The translations under genes were made by a program, and so were the position numbers. Source: Nematostella vectensis (taxonomy: Eukaryota; Cnidaria; Anthozoa; Actiniaria; Edwardsiidae). Taken from it: a DNA stretch of 64,000 bases. The stretch covers positions 4,712,001 through 4,776,000 of the forward strand of contig NC_064046.1 in NCBI RefSeq assembly GCF_932526225.1, in the 5' to 3' direction. This document shows, piece after piece, positions 1 through 11,300 of the stretch (its first letter is position 1; each line of letters starts with the position of its first letter). The notes under the pieces were generated by a model that saw only the letters and a list, made by a program, of their open reading frames with translations, was not told where the DNA came from and did no database searches.

Positions 1-17
1 AAGCGCTCTGGACAACA

Positions 18-91
18 TGGCGGAGAGCGGGATAGTGATGAGCCCACTGTTCAAAGAACAGCGGAAGTACCACAGGGATCCCAATATCGTT
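18..91 (+). other. possible exon fragment, unidentified
   Basis: An ATG at 18 opens a short reading frame starting MAESGIVMSPLFKEQ in a C/G-rich, coding-like stretch. The only nearby GT (about 91-92) is a weak donor. The stretch also resembles a YY1-type start (AACATGGCGG), as found in broadly expressed animal genes. No family is recognised and no partner exon is seen downstream, so it may be chance. Confidence 0.2.
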
Positions 92-297
92 TGTATTTCA
101 GCTACTTTTTATATGGGCATGCATGTGGGCCAGGATCTTTAATCTTGCAATTCTATAAAGTGATGTACTTTAGAGGATACCGTTGTTTCCTAAATTCTTT
201 TATCGAAACACATTGATTTGAGCAAACAGCTATGCTTTCTGGATCCTTTGGTGAGCCTTATTATTAGTCTGTTGTGTATATGAAGATTAAAATGGAA

Positions 298-420
298 AAC
301 CAAAACAGAGTAGCAAAATATGACGTTTCAGAATTTTACTCAGTCCTTCTCAAAATCGTCCTGAAGAAGGACCGAATATAAGTCCGAAACGTTGGCATAT
401 TTTGCGTCTCTGTTTTGGTT
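298..420. repeat. imperfect fold-back (inverted) repeat
   Basis: Bases 298 to about 357 are imperfectly complementary to about 360-420; both arms carry the CCAAAACAGAG end and the GCAAAATATG block. The right arm contains a hammerhead-like core listed separately. It probably derives from a retroelement terminal repeat or a MITE. Confidence 0.7.
361..408 (+). ncRNA. hammerhead-ribozyme-like core
   Basis: CTGAAGA (361-367) fits the catalytic CUGANGA box. It is followed by a stem II made of GGAC (369-372) and GTCC (382-385), then GAAA (386-389). A short stem III of ACG (389-391) with CGT (405-407) places a cleavage-site C at 408. Stem I pairing is weak and one extra A lies before stem II, so activity is doubtful. 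Short hammerheads of this style are known in Penelope-like elements and retrozymes; membership here is inference. Confidence 0.4.
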
Positions 421-705
421 ATTCTTTATAACACAAATGTAAGCTTTTTCTATACTTTTCTATAATCAATCATAACTCACACAAAATGTACATCTTTATT
501 TTGATCTCTAGATCGTTTCATTCCTTTTGAAGTTTTGCACGAGTCCCCTATACCTCCCCCCAACACTTGTCTGGGTATATCGATAATAGCCACCAAGTGT
601 TACCAAGTGGTACTCGAGGCCTCTGCTAAAGGTATTTAAAGGTGTGCGAAGGTGTGATTACACTTGTATCTAGACTTCACTTAGATCGTGCGTCAATTAC
701 AAAAC

Positions 706-965
706 GTGCCCACTGGTGGCACGCGCTACTGGATCACGGGGTTGGGCCAGCTGTCGTCCGGTGTGGGTGTCCCGGACATCCTTCAACAGCGTCCGTCCCC
801 GTTGTGAGCCACGACTCAATGCTCTGCGCAGGTCTTGATCAGGGAAGATTCTGGCGGGCCGATGGTGTGTGAGACTGGGGGATGGTTCCACATCCACGGA
901 GCCACCAGCTGGGGATATGGCTGCGCTAAACCGTTTGGCGTCTACGCGCTTGTCACCTTACGTTA
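706..965 (+). pseudogene. trypsin-like serine protease (S1) pseudogene fragment
   Basis: Three reading frames together show the C-terminal half of an S1 protease catalytic domain. A GGTRYWITG block and a PDILQQ block lie in one frame. After a shift comes SVPVVSHDSMLCAG. After a second shift and an apparent loss of the residues around the expected ACQG comes DSGGPMVCETGG, holding the active-site serine, then ATSWGYGCA and FGVYALVT. No introns interrupt it and no intact frame spans it. It is therefore a decayed copy, possibly retroposed, and not a working gene. Function is not expected. Confidence 0.8.
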
Positions 966-1123
966 ATGGATGTGTTAGGTCAGTGATGGCCAATAACTAA
1001 AGATGGTCTTAAATAGACCTAATAGAAACCTGATAAAACTGAGTAACAAAATGATGTGGGAAATCTTTAGCAACTCTAATAAATTTTATGAGGGTAATAA
1101 AAGTCTACTACTGGTGTACTACT

Positions 1124-1150
1124 ATTAAGGTGTTCTGCGAACACCTTAAT
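1124..1150. repeat. perfect short palindrome
   Basis: ATTAAGGTGTTC and its exact complement flank TGC, giving a 12-bp stem with a 3-base loop. No terminator or protein site is implied in this setting. Confidence 0.7.
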
Positions 1151-1408
1151 TAGCAAGCCCTTTCTAGACTACCGGAGGAGAATACGAAATGAGACGGGTG
1201 TGATAGTGAACACCAAACCCTCAGATATACATTTTGGTATTATCAGGGGCTCATAAGTAGGGGCAATCATCTGTATTATATAACTGTCACGGCATTTCCG
1301 AGGATCATGCTATCGGGCCAATCAGTTACGTTGACGTTGGTCGCGCGCGCGAGTGACGTGAGGCTGTACGCGCAAATTGTAGTTAGGAAGAATTTTTTTT
1401 TTTTTTAT

Positions 1409-1733
1409 CAAGAGACCATGATATACATCATATGATATATGAATAGAATCAAAAAGCCCAAACTGCCGCGATCTCGTACCAGAACAATGAATACAATACA
1501 CCAAAAACTGGAAATCGACTCTGCCAAATTTTCGTCTTTAATAAGACTTCTTCAGGGCAGACTCAATTTACTGCCCTGAAGAAGTCTTATTAAAGACGAA
1601 AATTTGGCAGAGTCGATTTCCAGTTTTTGGTGTATCATATGATATATGATATACATCATATGATGTATATCATATATGTATATCATATAAGATGTATATC
1701 ATATACATATATGATATACGTCATGGTCTCTTG
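1409..1733. mobile_element. MITE with CAAGAGACCATGATAT ends, carrying a nested palindrome
   Basis: The ends are inverted copies of CAAGAGACCATGATAT, the same termini as the larger element at 30,076-31,106. The flanks TTTTTAT and TTTTTGT are a near-match for a 7-bp target duplication. Inside lies an almost perfect palindrome at 1,496-1,635 with two 65-bp arms around a 10-base spacer, plus (CATATGAT)-rich sequence. One arm contains CTGAAGAAGTCT, then AGAC and GAAA, echoing the hammerhead-like core at 361. No transposase is present. Confidence 0.75.
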
Positions 1734-2387
1734 TTTTTGTCCATCATCCGTCGGTTTTGTTTGTTTACCAAATTAATTGCAAGCTAGAATTCAAAGTCGT
1801 AGGTAGGATTGGATTAATATTTCATATGGTAGTATGCACATTATGCAAAGTCTACATGCTGACAAGGGTTGTTTGGTTTTATACCCTGTAGGAAAAGAAC
1901 ATCTCACACGGTATAGCAAAGGACAGAATAAATAACCAAAAGCCAACCATTTAATAATATCCAGTTCCCTAACATATCGTCCTAGCATACCCTATCTATT
2001 TAACTCGTTTTTCTTTTGTAAATTAATTTCCTTATTGCAAAGTCCTTAAATTGATTTATCACGCTATTTACAGGTTTACGTATCAAACATATCTACAGAA
2101 TAATATATCACCTCCTTATTAAGGAAAAAAATTGGGGGTGAATGGAGGCCAATACTAGAAGGATGTCATTTTTCAATTTACAAATTTCTTGTTCTGGGAG
2201 GGGGGTCGAATCATTGAAATTATATCTACCCTCATCCGGGATGATGCATGATAGCCTGCAACGACCTCTGGATCCGGATAATGTAGGATAGATTTGGGAT
2301 GCTTCCGGATCCCGCGGGATAGCCCGCAAAGACAAGACGTGGTAACCTAGCCTACCGGTTAGCCACTTCTAATATTTCTAAGAATAT
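1734..2387. other. gene-free stretch 3' of MTBP
   Basis: Only short, low-complexity frames are present. No family, RNA gene or clear repeat was recognised here. Confidence 0.5.
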
Positions 2388-2393
2388 TTTATT
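2388..2393 (-). promoter_or_regulatory. MTBP polyadenylation signal AATAAA
   Basis: On the minus strand AATAAA begins one base after the TGA stop of the last MTBP exon. This implies a very short 3' UTR. Confidence 0.7.
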
Positions 2394-2394
2394 G

Positions 2395-5300
2395 TCATTT
2401 CATGGACTCCAAACGAGATTGCGTCTTCTCGAATTCAATAACCTGGCAAAAAAAAACATGATTTGTAAGATTCATAATTTGAAAGGCCAAGTAATATTGG
2501 AACATCGCACAAAATACACGGATTTTTTTCGTTTTTATCAATGAAAGTTAAAAAAAAAAGAAAAGAAAATTTATTTTTTTCTTTTGTAAAAAAATCATCT
2601 ATTTTTGTGGTCGCTCGACTAATTCTTCGATTTTTGTCCTCTCCCTCCCACCTTCATAAAACACCACAGACCACAGGTATACCATGTACCTGATTGACGT
2701 TACTACGAGCCAGTCGCTTCATCTCGTCATTTAAGCCATGCGAGGACTTCAGATCCTGAAACACGTCACGTGACACAAAACTGTAAATCAGTATCTTACG
2801 GGATTCACACGAGAAAGCGTTCACAACCGGATCGGCACCTAAATCTCAGGTGCCCTTCTAAAGGCAAATTGAAAAAAGAAATCCTAAAAAAAACATCAGA
2901 TCATGTATTACAAAGAAGTTATTAGAAATATGAATTAGTTGATAATCTGCTAATAACATGAAAGAGGAAAGGCGTAAAACAGTTCATAAATTGTAGTAGT
3001 TGTGTCAATTTGAACCCAGCCTAAAGGATTAGATACTGTATCGTCTTGTGTTAACAAAGCCTAGACTTCGAGTCATACCCGTATAAAAGGCTTTAAGTTA
3101 TGCTTTAAAGGTTGTAAAGGTTAAATTTATTTTCGTCCTATCCCAGTGTTAACAAAGGCTAGACACTTCGTGTCATACCTTTATAAAAGGCTTTTGGTTA
3201 GGCTTTAAAGGTTGTAAAAGTTAAAAATATTTTTGTCCAGTCCTAGTGTTAACAAAGGCAAGGTTTCGTGCCATACCTTTATAAAAGCTTTTGGTTAGGC
3301 TGTATAGGATTCATATACCGTTCCGTCCTATCAGTGTTAACAAAGGCAAGGTTTCGTGTCATACCTTGAGAAAGCTCTTGGTCAGACCATAAAGCCTTTC
3401 CGTGCATGATGCAAATAAGGGATCCTGCCGATTTAACCCATGACTCTCCAAGGTCGCTTCTACTACCTGACGGAGTCTCTGTGAAAGGAGACAGTAGTTT
3501 CAATGGGATGTTGGGGTGTTATCCTTATAAGGTATCTTGTTATACTGTAAGGAGAGGTACCAAGTACTCTAGGATCTTTGATGGCACTGCTTTACTTGAG
3601 AAGAAATGTGGTGATTGAATTCATCATTAAGGAGTCATGATTGAAGAGTTATAATTGAAGTGATGAGTGAAGAGTGATGAGTGAAGTCATGAGAAGAAGA
3701 AGTGATTTACACAGAGCGTGCAGGCCCCTTTTATAAGGCTCGGCTCGGGGTGGTTCTCACGGAATTATGGCCTGTTTACTGAGGATGTATTTAGATTAGA
3801 ACCTTTTAAACAGCTGGGAAGAAACGTTTTGGAGTACCGTGGGAATTCCTCTGAGCTGGGCTTTTCACAAATATTGATTAATATGATAGAGCTGACGTAG
3901 GGCAGTTTCCTACAAAAACATCTTTGCAGACGAGACTACAAGGCTAACTCTATGTTTCCGCTAGGGACTACAAACAACAAAAAACTAGCTTCGTAACAAT
4001 ACGTTGGTTGATTAGCTAACGGTGCTCCAAGCACTCTCATTGGTTGATAAGCAAGTTACGAGAGTGGAAGAGAGGTAAACATACAAGAGAGAAGGCAGGG
4101 GTGTAACAGACTTTGCGAACTGACTACTAATAAAGAATTGAAAGCAACTTTTTCTTCCTACCCTTTTATGTCGCTGCGATCGCGTCTCTTTGGTTGATTT
4201 TTCTTTCCTCTCCGAGTCAGCACCTTGGCCAAAAAAAACTACATTGAATCAATGTGCAGACTAGAAGAAAAACAACAGAAATCTATAAACACAACTTACC
4301 TTCCCTCTCAGAAGGTTCGTTGCGCGTGCGCTTTGCTGTTTTATTTGTTTCTGGAGCGGATGGCGATGGTCTTTTGGATGAGCTATGACGTCATAAGCAC
4401 GTGATTAGTGGATCACGCATAACTACCTTTTTCTACCCCTCCCTTATGGAGAATTATGTAAACGTTTTGACGGTACCAAATAAACGAGAATTAAAGCTAA
4501 TTACTTATCACACTGGATTTGCGAGAATTTCTCGATTTTACGCGGAGGCATAAAATGTTAGTGTTGAACTAAACCGAACTTTCAGTAGTCACTTATCTAG
4601 GAGACTATCTCGGGAGACTGGCGAATCAGCACGTTCTTCCCATCGCTGATAACGAAAATCCACGTCATATCTTACTTTTGCAACATATATAGGGTCATTT
4701 GAGAATAGTGAAATCCACAAAATAATATAGGAATAATGATTATGTGGAATAGGGATAGGTCCTTCCTGAAGAGAAAAGAAAAGAAAAAGTGAATTGGGTT
4801 TCCTGCGGTGAAAAACGAAAGTGAGGGCTGATCCATTCCACTTCACTAAGTCTTCCTTCTCCGCATATCTCCACAGGAAAACCATCCTCTCTTTTTTTTC
4901 TGTCTTTTAAATCCGAAGTTGCCTGGAGAGAAGCCTCAATCACCTCGTTGTCGCTTTTTTTTCGGCCACGCTACCCCTTGTCCGGCCCATTCCAACACCA
5001 ACTCGACTTTTCGCACCCGAAGCAGATGATCGGGTGTTTCGCGTACTCGTCTCCAGTTTCTTGATGCCCGGCACGGCCCCTGAGGACAGGGTCTCTTGCT
5101 TCACGACAGAGGTGTGGGTAAGGGCAATCTCTGTATCCCGGGTGAGAGAATCGTGTGCGTCGAGACAGTATCTGACACAGGAAAATGCACACATCATATT
5201 AGAGGGATGAGGGATAAGGGAAAGACACATTAAGATGAGGAACGGGGCGAAGGAGGGGGTGGGGGGAGGTAAGGAATACAAGGGATGGGGGTTGAGAAAA

Positions 5301-8300
5301 TTACAGATAATTAAGATAAAGGAGGTTGCATTTTCCCAAGTTCGGAAACCAAAGTTAAAGAATGTTGAGTAGCCACTCCCTCAGGCAAGTTGTATTCGAG
5401 TCTTTAATAACTTTTTTGGATTTTTTTTTTTTATAATACTTCTCCAAAAAGACACACGCTGCATTGCCAAGGTGCAACCTTGATGTGAACATAACAATCT
5501 TCTTACAAAAAAACTCGAAAGAATCTTATAGTATTACTGTCGAATCCGTTGTATCGCGGTCCGGGTTTTTTCTATTCCGTCAGTAAAACCATTCTGAGCC
5601 AATCAGAGTCTCGCTTTGTGCTTTTCCCTGGCTTCCCACTGGACGAAAACCAGTGTCGCGACAGAAAGCCAGCCAACTGCACTAGGCGAGATATGGCAAG
5701 AATCTGATTGGCTTAGAATAATTTGACTGGCGGAACAGAAAATCACAAAAGACAAAAACAAATCGATGTGTTGAAAATGCAGCGTCGCGATACAACGGAT
5801 TTAACAGTAAAGTATGGTACTATATATACTATTTCATTGACGGAAATCAGCATTGTTGAATTTTTAGCTTCAAAAAATTAAACAAATGGCGGGGCTCGTG
5901 CATGCCGACTTACTCGACTCCGTGGTATTTCATGCTCAATGCCTCTGGATAGGGGGTTCTCTTAATCTCATCTAAGGCAAATAACATAACATATGTTTGA
6001 ATAATAAATATTTTAGCGGCGTAAGCGGGTTGCTTGAAGTGCGAAGGTTGTTACGGTGGCCATTAGGATAAAGAATATTTTCTTTTTAATCATTAGCACA
6101 TTTGACCATGTCTTGCGATGTGAATTTGAGCTATAATACAAATACTAGATATCTCATTTCTAGCATAAAGATATTATTAACCCTTTAAGCCCTGGCTATC
6201 AACGCGGTTAGATGCATGAATATCTTTATTAGGGTGGGTTCTTCTCACGGCCGGTACAGGCTGGTTGAGGAGTCAATGGGTTATACAAATTCAAGGCCGG
6301 TTTACGCAGGTTGAGGAGTCAATGGGTTAATGCAAATTGAAGGCCGGTACATGTCGGTTGAGGAGTCAATGGGTTAATGCAAATTGAAGGCCGGTCGGGC
6401 TGGTTGAGAAGTCAATGGGTTAATGCAAATCGAAGGCCGGTACAGGTCGGTTGAGGAGTCAACGGGTTAATGCAAATTGAAGGCCGGTACAGGTCGGTTG
6501 AGGAGTCAATGGGTTAATGCAAATCGAAGGCAGGGACAGGTAGGTTGAGGAGTCAATGGGTTAATGCAAATTGAAGGCCGGTTTAGGCCTGTTGAGGAGT
6601 CAATGGGTTAATGCAAATTGAAGGCCGGTCGGGCTGGTTGAGAAGTCAATGGGTTAATGCAAATCGAAGGCCGGTACAGGTCGGTTGAGGAGTCAACGGG
6701 TTAATGCAAATTGAAGGCCGGTACAGGTCGGTTGAGGAGTCAATGGGTTAATGCAAATCGAAGGCAGGGACAGGTAGGTTGAGGAGTCAATGGGTTAATT
6801 CAACTCGAAGGCCGGTTTAGGCCTGTTGAGGAGTCAATGGGTTAATGCAAATTGAAGGCCGGTCTGGCTGGTTGAGGAGTCGATGGGTTAATGCAAATCG
6901 AAGGCCGGTCTGGCTGGTTGAGGAGTTGATGGGTTAATGCAAATTAAATGCCGGTACAGGCCGGTCTAGGAGTCAATGGGTTAATGCAAATCGAAGGCCG
7001 GTCGGGCCGGTTGAGGAGTCAATGGGTTAATGCAAATTGAAGGCCAGTGCAGGCCGGTTGAGGAGTCAATGGGTTAATGCAAATCGAAGGCCGGTCGAGC
7101 CGGTTGAGGAGTCAATGGGTTAATGCAAATTGAAGGCCGGTACAGGCCGGTTGAGGAGTCAATGGGTTAATGCAAATTGAAGGCCGGTTTAGGCGGGTTG
7201 AGGAGTCAATGGGTCAATGCAAATTAAAGGCCGGTCGGCCTGGTTGAAGAGTCAATGGGTTAATGCAAATTGAAGGCCGGTACAGGCCGGTTGAGGAGTC
7301 AATGGGTTAATGCAAATCAGAGACCGGTAAAGGCCAGTTGAGGAGTCAATGGGTTAATGCAAATCAGAGACCGGTACAGGTCGGTTGAGGAGTCAATGGG
7401 TTAATGCAAATTGAAGGCTGGTCGGGCTGGTTGAGGAGTCAATGGGTTAATGCAAATTAAAGGCCGGTTTAGGCCTGCTGAGGAGTCAATGGGTTAATGC
7501 AAATTAAAGGCCAGTTTAGGCCTGTTGAGGAGTCAATGGGTTAATGCAAATTGAAGGCCGGTTGAGGAGTCAATGGGTTAATGCAAATCACACGAACCTT
7601 GGGTTGTGTTGATGGACACGTGCTGAACCAGGCCTCTTGTAGTCTGGGAAGGGAAAGGACTCAAGTTAGTACAAGAGATTATAGAGGCAACAGACACTCG
7701 CAGATTGAGGAGATTGCAATGGTTGAATAGATGAACCACAGGTAAGTCATCTCTAAAAGTGACGTGACAAGGGTGTGACGTGACATCATGACATGAAAAA
7801 ATACGCCTATGACAAGGCGCAAGAAAACTTATTCAGAAGAAAGCACCCTCAAACATAAGAAAAGCCTCGAGTTATGTGTCTTATGACGTGGTATGGCATT
7901 GCGTGACTTGTCAACTTGCATGACATGGCATTGCGTGACATTTTAACTGGCGTGACATGGCATCGCGTAACATGCTATTTGTCGTGCGTAACATGATAGC
8001 GCGTGACATGATATTGTGTGACTCACGGTCGGTTTAAGGGGTGACAGGTCATCTCGCACAGGTCTTCCGTCAGGACGGAACATCTTCAACGTCTCCTTCA
8101 TATCCAGGGAAAGCACTAAATAGTAACGAACCAAGTAATCAGCAGATAATGTACTAAGAATCTAAGACAGCCACACCTTTGCTATTGTTCTCAATTTTGG
8201 AAGACAAATTTTTAAAAAAAATTCCCCAAAAAGAAATGGTTAGCTGACAACAAGACAAAGAAAAGAAAATGTTGCCCAACTGCTTGACAGCACCCCCCAA

Positions 8301-11300
8301 CATGGTTTATCAGCAGCGTCGGGGATATAGAGGAAAATGCCAGGGAACGATTGAAAGTAAGTGCTAGAAGGTATAAAACGTAAGAATTAGTGGATAGGTT
8401 TGGCCTAGATGGGCGTGCACTTACTTTGTTCTATTGAAATTGGTGCCTTCTTTTTTGCTTCTCTCGCAGCACTGAAAAAAAGGAAAAGAAATTAAAGTAC
8501 AGCAAATGACAATGCTATGAATGATGAAGCAGGGACTGTAACAGGAATGCAATCTTCATAGTGATTGTATAGATAAGACGGATAATAATCGAGATGATTA
8601 TAGAAGAAGTTTTTATACATTTCTGCAGGGTCGTTTCTTCTCAGCCACATTCTCTCAGGCCAGTCTTCTGGTGACTCCAGCAATCCTGAATAAAAGCCAA
8701 AAAAAACATATTGCAATATATAATTTAAAAGCCTAAAAGAAACACTCACAGTACATACCAGTTGAATCAGTGATAGGTTCCTGCACATTGACGTTGCTCA
8801 AATTCAGGGTGACCCACTGGCCCGATGAAAGCCTGATGAAACAAGACGTTAAGATTTGAACTAAGAAGACGAAGGCTTGGGCTTACACAGATATGGCATC
8901 AGTTATGCCTGGTGCACACTAGTGATATAACGACATAACATCACAGCGCACTCGCACTCTTCTAACTCCGACATAACGACATGGACATGGACCAGGTATT
9001 AGAAATCAGGTGGCACTTTGAGTGGCAAATTCAGGAGAAAATAAACACAGAAATGGCTGCTGCCGTCATGCCAGGAATGAACGAAAAAAAAATCTTCAAT
9101 GAAAATAAGGTATAATCTAATCGATTAGAGTGAAATATTAGTGCCCCCGTTTTGGCATAGAAACCTTCTGGATGATTCGTAATTGCTTGATAATTTGCTT
9201 TTTGTTCAGATGTTTTGCCGCCAAAAGCCGGAGTGCCTGCATATTATCCACCCGAAAAGTGATGGGATTTCTTATTAAAAGTATTCTTCTGAAATGGCAC
9301 CTAATTCTCACCGGAAATCAGATCACGTTTATAATTTTTCTGCCAAAAAATCAGAACCCAAATTGTGTGCAACTCTGCACACACACTCTCTTATTTTGGA
9401 GGTAAAAGCAAGCAGTCTTCTTCACGGTGTGTATGCAGGTGATACAAGTACTATGCCCGTGTAATTTTTATGGAGTGAAGGAGCCTTGTCTTTTAGCTTT
9501 CTAGGTCTAGTTTTCAGTTGCTCTGGGGGTATTGAGATCAGAGTGAAATAAATTAGTGCCCCTTAACCGTGTTTAACACGGATACTGTATTTTTTGACAG
9601 TGGACGCTAGCTAGATGTGGAAACTGAAAAAAAAAACATATTGCTTAAAAAAAACAATTAACTAACCTTTCCGAAGCCCAGCCTAAATTGAGCTTCCTGT
9701 ACAATTCGGCATAACCTAAAACAAGTAGCTTTTTATTTTCACTCGGTATTGAATCTTCTGGACAAAAAAAAAAGATCATTGTTAGCTTGGTACTGCTTAT
9801 CCGACTTTCATCAAGCGAAAACCAAAGGCATACAGTACCTATGTCCTTGAAAAGGTCACAGACTGCTTGATGGCCGTATATCTCATCTGCATCAACTGAT
9901 ACGTCTGCTAAATCCGGGATGGTCATGGTTTCATCTGAAATATTTGGAATTTAAGGTCTTGGTTAAGGTAAATTTGACACCACTGTTTGTTTTTGTGGTT
10001 TTTGCAAAACCTGTATCAATAGTTCTTAAACTTTATATTTGCAAAAGAATTTTTTTCCATAAATCGCATACTAAGACGGCTACAATGGACCTTTGCTGTT
10101 TCCCGTGACCTGTTGACCGTGAATTCACGCCAAATCTTTGACTTTTCTAGTGTATTATTTTGAGGCGAGAACTCGAGGTTGTAGGGCGTAACCTCGCGAC
10201 GGGTTTTAAGATATTGCCTTCAAATTTTTGGGTTCTGATAGATAATTATACCATGTCATAAAGTGTGTGAGGAATTTTCGATTTTCGTCTAAAGATCGCT
10301 TTTATAGCACTTTTCGTGTCCAAATTTCGCCAGAAATGAGAGTTCCAACTTTGATTCGTGATATTTTGTTGACAGTGTCAAATAACAAAAAGTCCTCACA
10401 CACTTTGGTAGATCATCTATCTGTCATTGAGATGCAATTACGTGCAAGTGCATGCGCAATAACGCGGAGGTGCATTAGGTTCTAGAGTAAACTCCGTACT
10501 TTTGAGTTTGAGGCCTCAAAACTTAAACACGGAATTAGCTATTGCAAAAAATAAAACTCTCAGGAGATAATTCAATCTTTTTATTTGATATGTAGTTTGT
10601 ACATGTAGTGAAAATTGTGGCGCGACAATATTTTTTTCCGCGGACACGTCGTTTACCTTTACCGAGACCTTAAGCATTGAAAATGAGTCTATTGTCAGGG
10701 GCATCTTACCACGCAGTTGAAAGGAGTATCTACTGTATATACTGTCATTGGCATGTAGAAAACAAGAAGGATGGAAAAAATCTCTGGCCCTACCTAAAAA
10801 AACCTGGACTGAGGATGGTGAAATTCCCATCATCCTTAGTGCTTTTACCCTCAGTGCATGGTAACGAGGCAGCAACAATTACATACCTGAGGCAAAGTCC
10901 AGAACAACGTTCGAGTGGGTAGCGATCTGTGTAAGCATCTCAGGCAAGGCACCATTGAATGATTCAGGTTTTCGGAAGATAAACACGTCAGCAGATCCCT
11001 CGCTATTGCTGGTGATGAAACACAGCCTCCTATTGGTTGGCAACAAATCACGTGCACATGTAAAGTAGGAATCAGTCTTGACAAGTCTCATCCAATCATC
11101 GGTTGACCTTCCAGTCTTTGGGCTTGCTGATGGAACCAGGCTAAGGCACGCGGCCAAGCCTATGCCCTGTGAATGAAACGCAAAAGAAAATGCATCAGAT
11201 ACTAGTGTGTTGTAGGCTCTATTCTAAACCTACGCAGCATTTTGGGGGAGAATGTACTGCTGGCTCAAATAAACAGTTGGTAATTGAGCTTAAAATGGCT

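Noticed and set aside
3508..4110. Possible LTR (TGTTGGGG...TGTAACA)
   Set aside because: No matching target duplication and no internal retroelement sequence found.
6232..7592. CRISPR-like regular spacing
   Set aside because: The whole 46-bp unit is repeated with point variation; there are no unique spacers, and the setting is a eukaryotic intron.
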